A stretch of DNA of 41,131 nucleotides from CAYTAP01 sp964435775. Lineage in GTDB: Bacteria > Planctomycetota > Phycisphaerae > Tepidisphaerales > Tepidisphaeraceae. Location: NCBI GenBank assembly GCA_964435775.1, contig CAYTAP010000015.1:1-41131 (forward strand). The letters are read 5' to 3'. Made by a program: the position numbers and the translations under genes. The notes under the pieces are model-generated. The model worked only from the letters and a program-made list of their open reading frames with translations, made no database searches and was not told the DNA's origin. Every line of letters begins with the position of its first letter. Positions within the stretch are counted from its first letter, which is position 1. Below, one piece after another: positions 1-7,818 of the stretch.

Positions 1-2
1 AC

Positions 3-248
3 TCAAGGCTTCGCCGATTTTTCGACGAGGTCGACGGCTTCGATCACGGCGTCGAATTGCTCGTGGCCAAATGCCTTCTCCAGCGCCCCCGGCTCATTGC
101 GATCCCCGATGACTTCCTTGACGCGATATCCCCACACATTGTTTCGCCGACCGCGATTGAACATCGTCACCTGGAACCCGCGCGCCAGCAGGTGATGGAC
201 AATCCCGTTGCTGATCAGCCCCGTGCCCCCAATGATCAAAACGCGCAT
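3..248 (-). pseudogene. NAD-dependent epimerase/dehydratase, N-terminal piece only
   Basis: The 81-residue frame opens with a Rossmann nucleotide-binding start (MRVLIIGGTGLISNG) followed by HLLARG and FNRG, as in extended short-chain dehydrogenase/epimerases that bind NAD(P) and modify sugar nucleotides. Family members are usually about 300 residues. This frame meets a TGA at positions 3-5, just after the segment FDAVIEAVDL, where homologues normally continue. The start at 248 is preceded by a good ribosome site (GGAGAGGAG). The stop could be a real truncation, a frameshift, or an assembly error near the contig edge, and only two more bases are visible. The substrate cannot be told. Confidence 0.6.
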
Positions 249-414
249 GTCCAACTCCTCTCCAATATAAAGTTCCATCATTCAACCGCCCCGGCGCGGA
301 TATCGTCCCGGATTCCGCATACACTTGCCAGTTGCCCAAGCGCTCATTCCCGGCGAAACTTCGCGGAACGAATGATGAACGACATGTTCTTAAACTGAAT
401 CAAAGGCCAATCCC

Positions 415-1666
415 ATGCCCGAGTTGCACTTGCTGTCCCCCGCTGGTTTCCAAGCCGCTGGCATTCACGCCGGACTGAAACGTCGCATCCGTCCTGATGT
501 CGGACTGCTTGTGTGTGACACGCTCGCCAGCGCGGCGGCTGTTTTCACAACCAATAAGGTGGTGGCCGCACCCGTGGTGGTCGGACGCAGGCACATCGCC
601 GGGGGGCGTCTCCGCGGTGTGATCGTCAATTCCGGCAACGCNNNNNNNNNNNNNNNNNNNNNNNNNNNNNNNNNNNNNNACCGGCAAGCAAGGCGAACGT
701 GACGCCGTTCGCATGTGCCAGGTCGCGGCGGCGGTCGTTCATTGCGACCCGAGCGAGATGCTTCCCTCCTCGACGGGCATCATCGGGCATCCGCTGCGGA
801 TGCCGATTCTGGAAAAGGGAATCATTGCCGTCGGACAGGAACTCGGGCGCTCCAGCGAGCACGCCCTGGCGTTCGCGGATTCGATCCTGACGACGGACCT
901 GAAACGCAAGACCGCAGCGACCTCGTTCAAACTCGGCAAGCAAACAGTCACGCTCGCCGGCGTCTGCAAAGGGTCCGGCATGATCGGTCCCCGCATGGCG
1001 CTGGCGGGGCATGATCCCAAAGCGCTCCACGCGACGATGCTCGCGTACCTCACGACTGATGCGCGGATCGCGCCGGCGCGGCTGCGGCATTTGCTGGGGG
1101 CGTCATCCGATGCCAGCTTCAACGCCGTCACGGTGGACGATCACACGAGCACCAACGACACCGCGTGCATCATGGCGTCCGGCCAGGGCGCCGCCGTCAG
1201 CGGGGCCGGGGAGAAAAAGTTCGCCAGGGCGCTCGATGAGATTTGCCAACATCTGGCGTACCAGATCGCCGCGGATGGCGAAGGGGCGACGAAGGTGGTG
1301 AAGATCGTCGTCCGCGGCGCCAAAAGCGTCGATGACGCAGCGAAGATGGCGCGGGCCATCGCCAACTCTCCGCTCGTGAAATGCGCGATGCACGGCAACG
1401 ACCCGAACTGGGGGCGCATCGTCTCAGCGGCCGGAATGTGCGATGCGGCGTTCGATCCCGACCGCGCGACCCTCACGCTGCAAGGGGCGGTCGTTTTCCG
1501 AAACGGTCGCCCGGTTGCTTTCGATGCGCCGAAGGTGAGCAAATCGCTCGATGCGAAGGAAGTCCTCGTCGATCTCGCCTGCCGACTGGGCAACGGTCAA
1601 TCAACCTGCTGGACGTGCGATTTGTCAAAGCAGTATGTGACGATCAATGCGGATTATCACACATGA
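415..1666 (+). CDS. argJ: Bifunctional ornithine acetyltransferase / N-acetylglutamate synthase ArgJ (interrupted by an assembly gap)
   Basis: ArgJ moves the acetyl group from N-acetylornithine to glutamate in cyclic arginine synthesis. The bifunctional form also uses acetyl-CoA. The N-terminal part reads up to VNSGNA at base 642. After the N-run it resumes as TGKQGERDAVRMCQ. Family signatures include GVCKGSGMIGP and the autocleavage site around HATMLAYLTTDA, where the Thr becomes the nucleophile of the beta chain. The end (WTCDLSKQYVTINADYHT) is typical. The two halves are in different frames only because the 38-N gap has an arbitrary length, and conserved spacing suggests about 10 missing bases. 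AAAGG lies upstream of the ATG at 415. Confidence 0.93.
642..679. other. Assembly gap (38 N)
   Basis: A run of 38 undetermined bases lies inside argJ. The coding frame before it (base 415 frame) and after it (ACC at 680) disagree by one. The stated length therefore cannot be the true one if argJ is intact. Confidence 0.99.
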
Positions 1667-1776
1667 TGCGACTATCCGCCCGCTTCCGTACGTTGTGATC
1701 CAGTTGAAGGTGGATTACGATGACTGGCGCACGCCGCGTCCGATTGCGGCGGCAAGGTGCATGTGAGGAACCAGGC

Positions 1777-2835
1777 ATGACATCAATCAACTCGGAGAAG
1801 CTGCGGGCGGGCATCTGGGGGGTGATCACGACGACGATCCTGGGGGTGCTCATCGTGGCCGGGTCGCGGAGTTTGAATCACTTCGACGCGGCGCTGGTGG
1901 GGTACACGTTCGCCACGCTCTTTGCCAACTTTGGCTTGACCTACCGCTATGCGATGTGGCTGCAGCGCCCGCCGACGCGGATGTACTGGTGGCGCGGGTG
2001 GCAGGTGTTTTGGAACCCGCGCTTTTTGATCAGCAACTCGATCGTGCTCGGCCGGCGCTTTTTCGTCGAGTTCATCGCCAACCGCTTCATCATGCGCCGC
2101 GGCAAGAAACGCTGGGCGGCCCACTGGCTCATCATGTGGGGGTGTCTGCTCGCCGCCGCGATCACCTTCCCCCTCGTGTGGGGCTGGGTGCATTTTGAAA
2201 CCGTCCCCGGCGACCTCGATCTCTACCGCACCTTTGTCTTCGGCTACGCGGTGATGGATTTCCACATCGAATCCTTCCTCGCATTTCTCGTCTTCCACGG
2301 GCTGGTCTGGGCGTCGTTCCTGGTCATTGCGGGGGTGATGATCGCATTCCGCCGGCGGATGATCGATCACGGCGCGGTGGCCGTGCAGCAATTCGGGGAG
2401 GATATCCTCCCCCTGCTCATGCTCTTCGCCATCAGCGTCACGGGGCTCATGCTGAGCGTCAGCTACACCTGGATGAAGGGTTACGCCTACGACTTCCTGG
2501 CGATCCTGCATGCGATCACGGTCATTCTCACGCTCGTGTGGCTGCCATTTGGCAAGTTCTTCCACCTCTTCCAGCGCCCGGCGCAGCTTGGCGTCAGCTT
2601 TTACAAAGACGCCGGGCGACTGACCGAGCAGGCCAAATGTCGGCGCTGCGGAAACGAGTTCGCATCGGTGAAGATGGTGAAGGATTTGATCACGGTCGAG
2701 AAGCAGCTTGGTTTTGATTATCGCGTGGATGATCCGAAGACGGAGCATTACCAGTGGATCTGCCCCAAGTGCCGCCGGGCGATGCTGGGGTTGTCGCAGG
2801 GCGCGATCTGGGCCGGGAATGCCGGCGAATCATGA
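1777..2835 (+). CDS. NarI-like polytopic membrane protein with C-terminal CxxC/CPxC ribbon
   Basis: A 352-residue protein with about six or seven membrane segments (roughly residues 11-30, 36-62, 114-138, 155-192, 207-230 and 240-262). The last one ends in the pattern LPFGKFFHLFQRP, resembling the end of NarI/HdrC-type cytochrome b subunits (PFsK-H). Histidines in or near membrane segments (116, 139, 163, 174, 245, 263) could ligate haem b. A soluble tail carries two cysteine pairs, C288/C291 (CRRCG) and C329/C332 (CPKC), like a zinc ribbon or rubredoxin-type knuckle. By context it may feed electrons to the molybdopterin oxidoreductase at 5551. ATG 1777 is chosen over 1720 because the extension is Arg-rich and AGGAA precedes 1777. 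The exact role is inference. Confidence 0.7.
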   Translation: MTSINSEKLRAGIWGVITTTILGVLIVAGSRSLNHFDAALVGYTFATLFANFGLTYRYAMWLQRPPTRMYWWRGWQVFWNPRFLISNSIVLGRRFFVEFIANRFIMRRGKKRWAAHWLIMWGCLLAAAITFPLVWGWVHFETVPGDLDLYRTFVFGYAVMDFHIESFLAFLVFHGLVWASFLVIAGVMIAFRRRMIDHGAVAVQQFGEDILPLLMLFAISVTGLMLSVSYTWMKGYAYDFLAILHAITVILTLVWLPFGKFFHLFQRPAQLGVSFYKDAGRLTEQAKCRRCGNEFASVKMVKDLITVEKQLGFDYRVDDPKTEHYQWICPKCRRAMLGLSQGAIWAGNAGES

Positions 2836-2865
2836 TCCCTAGGTCAATTGATATCCACGGCTTTC

Positions 2866-2937
2866 GTAGGGTCCGTGGTACCCCGCGGACCATCGCCACG
2901 ACAGGAGAAATGGTCCGCGGCGTACCACGGACCCTAC
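2866..2937. repeat. Inverted REP pair (REPIN-like), family A copy 1
   Basis: Two 28-base arms (2866-2893 and 2910-2937) are inverted copies with one mismatch, separated by 16 bases. Each arm, read inward, begins GTAG and is followed by a hairpin with GGTCCG and CGGACC stems. A second copy is at 12608-12679. A GTAG foot plus hairpin in inverted pairs is the layout of REP elements moved by RAYT transposases. It lies between the NarI-like gene and the cupin gene. Confidence 0.85.
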
Positions 2938-3007
2938 ATCACACAGTTGCGGCGCAGTCGATTGCAAAGCCGCCGAACAGACACCAGTGATAGGAAAGGA
3001 ATTTGAT

Positions 3008-3415
3008 ATGAGTGAACAACAACCCGATCGCTTGCGCCAACATCCCGAGGAACGCTTTCGCGCGCCCCAGCACCTGCTGGACTTGGAACAGGTGGCGCAA
3101 AAGCTGCTGGCCGAGCCATTGTCGGGCAAGCGCCTGCACCGCCAGGAGACCCTCTATCGCCATCCCCCGATGACGGTGGCGCTGTTTCTTTTCGAGCCCG
3201 GCGCGCAGTTGCCGTCGCACCTGGCCGAGGGCGTGGTGACGGTGCATGTCCTTGAAGGACACATCCAGATGCTCGTCGAAGGGGAGGAGCGCAGCGTCAA
3301 GACCGGCCAGATCCTCGTCATGGCGCCGGGGATGAAGCACGACGTCCGCGCCATTGAAAAGACGCGGATGCTGCTGACCGTCTGTCTTGAGCCCAAGGAA
3401 CCCAAACAGAGCTAA
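3008..3415 (+). CDS. Small cupin-domain protein
   Basis: A 135-residue single-domain cupin. The barrel runs from about residue 50 to 130, with the first motif around H71-x2-E74-x5-H80 (LPSHLAEGVVTVHVLEG), an EGEERSVKTGQILVMAPG turn, and the second-motif histidine at 111 (GMKHDV). Such proteins bind a metal and either catalyse small-molecule conversions or act as sensors. Nothing here fixes the substrate. ATG 3008 follows an excellent ribosome site (AGGAAAGGAA), so the seven-residue upstream extension is rejected. It sits between the NarI-like protein and the deacetylase-like gene, all on the plus strand, although a REP pair separates it from the former. Confidence 0.82.
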   Translation: MSEQQPDRLRQHPEERFRAPQHLLDLEQVAQKLLAEPLSGKRLHRQETLYRHPPMTVALFLFEPGAQLPSHLAEGVVTVHVLEGHIQMLVEGEERSVKTGQILVMAPGMKHDVRAIEKTRMLLTVCLEPKEPKQS

Positions 3416-3463
3416 GCCGCCTGCTGCGGCAGGGACGCCAGCACGCCAAGCCTTCGGCACCCC

Positions 3464-4402
3464 ATGAAATCTTCCGACAAGACCGGCTCGTTGACGTTGA
3501 TCCTCGACGACGGCGCGCCCGTGAACGTCATGTATTGGCATGAGCCCAGTTCGCCGCGCCGTCGGCTGATCCCCAATGCCTTTGTCCAGCAATTCGCGGA
3601 ACTTTGCGAAGAGCATGGCGTCAAGGGAAAGTTCAGCGTGATTCCCATGCCCTGCGGGTTGGGGCGGATCGATCAATCACTCAACGAGGTCCCGTCGAAG
3701 CATCTGCGTCGATTCATCGATATCGTTCAGCGACAAATCACCCCGCGTTTTGACATTACTCCGGAGGTGCTGACCCACCTGATGGCGGTCAAAGTACCCG
3801 GCGGCGGCTTTCACCACCTCTATGAGGATGAATGGGTGGCGCGGGCATCCATGGAGGAACTGACCGATTACTTCGCTCTGGCGCTGCATATCCTCAATGC
3901 GGTCGAACTGCCCGCCAACGGCTTCACCTCGCCGTGGAATACAGGGATCACGAACGAGAAGACCTATGTCCGCGCCATGGCGGCGGCCCAGTGGAGGGTC
4001 AACCGGCGAAAGCACAGTTGGTACTTCCTTCACACCACCGGACGACAAACACCCTGGGTTGCATGGCGCAATCCGCGCACCGGGCAGCGCATGGTGAGCA
4101 TCCCCACCAATACCGACGATGTCTTCTGGCGAACGCAGATCATCAAATCCGGCCGGGGACGCGCCCGCGCCGCGCAAGACGCCGCCGATGCCTGGCTGTC
4201 CCCGACCGGCGACAGCGGAGCGGCCTCAACCCTGATCGGGAACAACGTCCCCGTCACCCTGCTGACCCACTGGCAAAGCCTCTTCTCCGAAGGCCACGCC
4301 ACCGGCCTGCGCGGCCTGCAAATCTTCCTCAAGCGCCTGCGCGACCGCTACGGAGATCGCGTGCAATGGCTGCGATGCAGCGAGCTGGCGAAGACGGTGT
4401 GA
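3464..4402 (+). CDS. Polysaccharide deacetylase-like (NodB-type barrel) protein
   Basis: A 312-residue protein without a signal peptide. The N-terminus GSLTLILDDGAPVN supplies an Asp-Asp pair (residues 15-16), as at the first strand of NodB-type carbohydrate esterases. HGVKGKFSVIPMP (around residues 52-64) matches the second strand region of this barrel. Further on are ELTDYFALALHIL and GNNVPVTLLTHWQSL, the latter a possible late-strand histidine motif. Family enzymes remove acetyl groups from amino sugars using a metal. Whether all metal ligands are present cannot be judged by eye. The start at 3464 lacks a clear ribosome site. It lies 48 bases after the cupin. Confidence 0.6.
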   Translation: MKSSDKTGSLTLILDDGAPVNVMYWHEPSSPRRRLIPNAFVQQFAELCEEHGVKGKFSVIPMPCGLGRIDQSLNEVPSKHLRRFIDIVQRQITPRFDITPEVLTHLMAVKVPGGGFHHLYEDEWVARASMEELTDYFALALHILNAVELPANGFTSPWNTGITNEKTYVRAMAAAQWRVNRRKHSWYFLHTTGRQTPWVAWRNPRTGQRMVSIPTNTDDVFWRTQIIKSGRGRARAAQDAADAWLSPTGDSGAASTLIGNNVPVTLLTHWQSLFSEGHATGLRGLQIFLKRLRDRYGDRVQWLRCSELAKTV

Positions 4403-4456
4403 GATGCCCCGCGAACCGTAAGCGTCAGCGACGCAGTCTCTTATCGCCTCAAGGCC

Positions 4457-4640
4457 ATGATGCACTATGCCCTGCAATATCGTCCGGCAGCCGCCAAGGA
4501 TTTGAAAGCGATGTCAAAGGATGCCGCTGGAAGAGTTCAGGATAAAGTTGAAGAGATGCGCAACGATTTGGCGGGCGATGTCAAACGACTGCGGCACTCC
4601 ACACCGAATACCGGCTACGGGTGGGCGATTGGAGGACAGG
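4457..4640 (+). pseudogene. RelE/ParE-family toxin remnant, frameshifted and cut by a palindromic element
   Basis: The first 50 residues (YALQYRPAAAKDLKAM, then GRVQDKVEEM and LAGDVKRLRHSTPN) are a clear RelE/ParE toxin start. At about 4608-4610 one base appears to be missing. In the +1 frame the next codons read RLRVGDWRT, exactly the RelE core expected after PNY. Directly after that, a 111-base palindromic element begins at 4641 and no recognisable toxin C-terminus follows. A partner antitoxin is not visible. The gene is therefore dead on two counts. Normal members are about 85-90 residues. Confidence 0.8.
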
Positions 4641-4751
4641 AAAGGGGACATCCAGAATATCCCACGAGTGATACGCCGGGGTTGACGCTTCAGAAAATGC
4701 AGCGGGTCGGCGGACGAGCCGTCGTGCGGGGATATTCTGGATGTCCCCTTT
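4641..4751. repeat. 111-bp palindromic element (family C) inside the toxin remnant
   Basis: Perfect 23-base inverted arms (4641-4663 and 4729-4751) flank a 65-base centre. Each arm is itself a weak hairpin (GGGGACAT...ATATCCC). It is not related in sequence to the GTAG families but shares the paired-hairpin layout. It interrupts the RelE-like gene. Confidence 0.85.
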
Positions 4752-4878
4752 GCCTTCCCCTGGCGACACTACATGTTGTACGGCGAACCACTCCGGAGAG
4801 TGGCATAACATGCCACGCACCCGCTCGTCGCCATAGGGCAAGTTGACACAAGGCACACAACGTCATACCGTAACTTCG

Positions 4879-5157
4879 GTGAAGATATTCACTTGGAGTC
4901 CGGAAAAGAACCAGACGCTCCGTCGGGAGCGGAACATCACCTTTGAGGAAGTGTTGTTTCATTTGGAACGAGGAGATGTGCTCGACATCCTCGAACATCC
5001 GAATGCGTCGATGTATCCAGGACAAAACATATTTGTGATCAATGTCGATGGATACGCCATGCTGGTCCCATTTGTGGAATCGGATGACGAGGTGTTCCTG
5101 AAGACCATCATTCCCAGCCGCAAGGCGACGAGAATCTATTTGAAGGACAAGCCATGA
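4879..5157 (+). CDS. BrnT-like toxin of a type II toxin-antitoxin pair
   Basis: A 92-residue protein. The N-terminus KIFTWSPEKNQTLRRERNI and TFEEVLFHLERGDVLDIL match the BrnT-type toxin pattern (W-x-x-EKN, then ...ISFEEV). The tail EVFLKTIIPSRKATRIYL is also characteristic. BrnT toxins are ribonuclease-like and are neutralised by a DNA-binding antitoxin encoded just downstream. The GTG at 4879 is chosen because homologues begin M-K-x-F-x-W. A TTG at 4843 would add 12 unrelated residues. The stop overlaps the next gene's start by four bases (ATGA), implying coupled translation. The family call is by recognition and the activity is inferred. Confidence 0.75.
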   Translation: MKIFTWSPEKNQTLRRERNITFEEVLFHLERGDVLDILEHPNASMYPGQNIFVINVDGYAMLVPFVESDDEVFLKTIIPSRKATRIYLKDKP

Positions 5158-5420
5158 GTCAGCGGGATCCGGAAGACAAAGCGCTGGTGGAATCGTTCGA
5201 GAAGGGTGAGTGGAGGACGACCCATCCCTCGACGGCGGATCTCAAGCGATATCAGGCGTACGCCCGCGCCACCATCGCCAAGGACAAACGCATCAACATC
5301 CGCCTGTCATCCAAAGACCTGCAGGCCCTGCAGAAGCGCGCCTTGGAGGAAGGCATCCCCTACCAAACCCTCATCGCGAGCATCCTTCACAAATACGCCG
5401 CGGGGCGATTGACGGAATAG
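5154..5420 (+). CDS. Ribbon-helix-helix antitoxin (BrnA/CopG-like)
   Basis: An 88-residue acidic-to-mixed protein. Residues about 45-85 (KDKRINIRLSSKDLQAL then QKRALEEGIPYQTLIASIL) form a ribbon-helix-helix: a short RINIRL strand for the DNA groove followed by two helices with the GIPYQTL turn, as in CopG/Arc-type antitoxins. It overlaps the toxin gene by four bases and presumably binds the toxin and represses the shared promoter. The toxin-first gene order is the BrnT-BrnA order. Confidence 0.8.
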   Translation: MSQRDPEDKALVESFEKGEWRTTHPSTADLKRYQAYARATIAKDKRINIRLSSKDLQALQKRALEEGIPYQTLIASILHKYAAGRLTE

Positions 5421-5550
5421 GGCAACCATAATTTTCGCAGGGCTCGGACCCCGCGCGAAGACGACCTCGCACCCGGCCATCGAATGCACCGGTTGACTGT
5501 TCCCCATTGCGCCATATCCTCCTGTAATCTTAACCCTCCGGGAGTCTTTC

Positions 5551-7818
5551 ATGGCCAAACCCGCCGCCAGTGAATTGAAGATCATCGAAACGTTCGGTCC
5601 GCATCTGGCGCGGATGTCGGGGGATCGGTTGAGCACCTCGGGGGAGCCGGATCGGGTGGTCAAGACGCACTGTTGCTTTTGCGGCCAGCAATGCGGCATC
5701 CAGCTCAAGGTGAAGGACAACACCGTCGTCGGCTTCGAGCCGTGGGATGAGTTCCCGTTCAACCGGGGGATGCTTTGCCCCAAGGGCGTCAAGCGCTATC
5801 TGCAAGGGTCGCACCCGGATCGGTTGTTGACGGCGATCAAACGAGACCCATCGTCGCCAAGCGGGTTCAGCCCGATGGGGTATGACGAGGCCATTGCGAA
5901 GGTGGCCGGGGAGATCGAGCGGATTCAGAAGCAATATGGCAATGACGCCTTCGGGCTGCTCACCGGCGCGAGTCTGACGAGCGAGAAGACATACCTGATG
6001 GGGAAGTTCGCCCGAGTCTGCCTCAAGACGCGGTACATCGACTACAACGGCCGGCTCTGCATGGTCAGCGCCGGCGCGGCCAACAAGAAGGCGTTCGGCA
6101 TCGACCGTGCCGCCAATCCCTGGTCGGACATCCCCAAAGCCAAGGTGGTGTGGATCAGCGGCGCCAACGTCGCCGAGTGCGCGCCGATCACGACGAACTA
6201 CGTCTGGCAGGCGAGGGAAAACGGCGCGAAGATCATCGTCGTCGATCCGCGGATCACCCCGATCGCGCGGACGTGCGATTTGTTTTTGCCCGTCAAGCCG
6301 GGGCGCGACATCGCGCTGTTCAATGGCGTCTTGCAATTGATGATCGAAAACGACTGGCTCGATCATGACTTCATCAACAACCACACGGTCGGCTTTGATG
6401 CGGTGGCCGCGCATGTGAAGGAATGGACGCCGAAGAAGACGGCGGAGGTGACGGGCATTCCCGAGCGCTCGATCCGCCAGGCGGCCGAGTGGTGGGGAAC
6501 GGCGTCGACCAGCTTCCTCATGCACGCCCGCGGCATTGAACATCACAGCCACGGCGTCATGAATTGCCTGGGGGCGATCAACATCGTGCTCGCGTCGGGG
6601 CGCATCGGGCGCGAAGGATGCGGCTATGGCACGATCACCGGCCAAGCCAACGGGCAAGGGGGGCGTGAGCATGGGCAAAAGTGCGACCAGCTTCCCGGCG
6701 GACGCGACATTGAAAACCCCGAACACCGCGCCCACATATCCAAGCTATGGGGCATCAATGAACCCGATCTTCCTCACGCCGGCGTCGATGCCTATGAGAT
6801 GTTCCGCAAGATCGATCAAGGCGAGATCAAGGGGCTGCTATCGATCTGCTTCAATCCGAAGGTGTCGCTACCGGACAACAACTTCGTCACGAAGATGCTC
6901 GAGAAGCTGGAGTTTTATGTCGCGATCGACTTCTTTTTGAACGAAACGGCGCGGCATGCGGATGTGGTGCTGCCCGGATCGCTGCAAGAGGAGGATGAAG
7001 GCGTCGTCGCGCAGCTCGAGGGGCGGGTCATCAAGATCAACAAGGCGGTTGATTGCCCCGGCGAGGCGAGACAGGATTGGCGAATCCTCCAGGACATCGC
7101 GGCGAAACTCGGGCGCACGCATGGGATGCAATTCAAAAATCCCCGCGAGATTTTCACGGAACTGTGCGCGGCCTCCAAGGGCGGGATCAACGATTATTCA
7201 GGCATCACATACGAGAAAATCGAAAAACAATTCGGCGTCTTCTGGCCATGCCCAAGCCACGCGCCCGATGGCAAGCCGGTCGATCACACCGGCACGCCGC
7301 GGCTGTTTGAGCCGGGGTCGTGGAACCCGATCGCCAAAGGCGCTGGCGCGTATTACTTCGCGGATGGCAAGGCGCGTTTCAATGTCGCGCCCTACACGCC
7401 GCCTACGGAGGTGACGGATGAGGAGTATCCCCTGATCCTGACGACCGGGCGGGTGGTAAGCCAGTTTCTTTCTGGCACGCAGACGAGACGGATCGGACCG
7501 CTGGTCGATCAATACCCCGAGCCGCGCCTCGAGATGCACCCGCGGCTGGCCGAAAAACTGGGGATCAAGGATGGCGAATGGGCGACGACCGAATCCCGCC
7601 GCGGCGATTGCACGCTGCGGGCGAGCGTGGTGACCACGATTCGCCCCGACACCGTGTTCATCCCTTATCACTGGGCCGGACGGAAGAGCGCCAACCAATT
7701 GACGATTTCAGCGCAAGACCCAATCTCGAAGATCCCGGAGTATAAGGTGTGCGCCGTGCGTGTGAAAAAGGCCGCAGCGCCGCCGGAATATGCTGCGGAG
7801 TTGGAATCGCAGCAGTAG
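5551..7818 (+). CDS. Molybdopterin oxidoreductase, NasA/NarB-type (putative nitrate reductase catalytic subunit)
   Basis: A 755-residue member of the DMSO-reductase superfamily. An N-terminal [4Fe-4S] site is formed by C41-x2-C44-x3-C48-x27-C76 (CCFCGQQCG...MLCPKG). C170 in YNGRLCMVSAG is at the position of the cysteine molybdenum ligand of NapA/NarB/NasA and formate dehydrogenases. Long MopB domains follow (ISGANVAECAP, NETARHADVVLPG), and a C-terminal molydopterin-dinucleotide-binding domain starts near residue 615 (PLILTTGRVVSQFLSGTQTRR). There is no Tat signal, so it is cytoplasmic, and no C-terminal BFD [2Fe-2S] domain as in Klebsiella NasA. GGGAG precedes the ATG. The substrate could be nitrate or another oxyanion, or formate. 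The NarI-like gene upstream and mobA at 15.9 kb fit. Confidence 0.82.
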   Translation: MAKPAASELKIIETFGPHLARMSGDRLSTSGEPDRVVKTHCCFCGQQCGIQLKVKDNTVVGFEPWDEFPFNRGMLCPKGVKRYLQGSHPDRLLTAIKRDPSSPSGFSPMGYDEAIAKVAGEIERIQKQYGNDAFGLLTGASLTSEKTYLMGKFARVCLKTRYIDYNGRLCMVSAGAANKKAFGIDRAANPWSDIPKAKVVWISGANVAECAPITTNYVWQARENGAKIIVVDPRITPIARTCDLFLPVKPGRDIALFNGVLQLMIENDWLDHDFINNHTVGFDAVAAHVKEWTPKKTAEVTGIPERSIRQAAEWWGTASTSFLMHARGIEHHSHGVMNCLGAINIVLASGRIGREGCGYGTITGQANGQGGREHGQKCDQLPGGRDIENPEHRAHISKLWGINEPDLPHAGVDAYEMFRKIDQGEIKGLLSICFNPKVSLPDNNFVTKMLEKLEFYVAIDFFLNETARHADVVLPGSLQEEDEGVVAQLEGRVIKINKAVDCPGEARQDWRILQDIAAKLGRTHGMQFKNPREIFTELCAASKGGINDYSGITYEKIEKQFGVFWPCPSHAPDGKPVDHTGTPRLFEPGSWNPIAKGAGAYYFADGKARFNVAPYTPPTEVTDEEYPLILTTGRVVSQFLSGTQTRRIGPLVDQYPEPRLEMHPRLAEKLGIKDGEWATTESRRGDCTLRASVVTTIRPDTVFIPYHWAGRKSANQLTISAQDPISKIPEYKVCAVRVKKAAAPPEYAAELESQQ

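Noticed and set aside
5530..6735. A 401-codon minus-strand open frame opposite the molybdoenzyme gene
   Set aside because: The plus-strand enzyme has all its cluster cysteines and its Mo ligand in this span, so the minus frame is a shadow.
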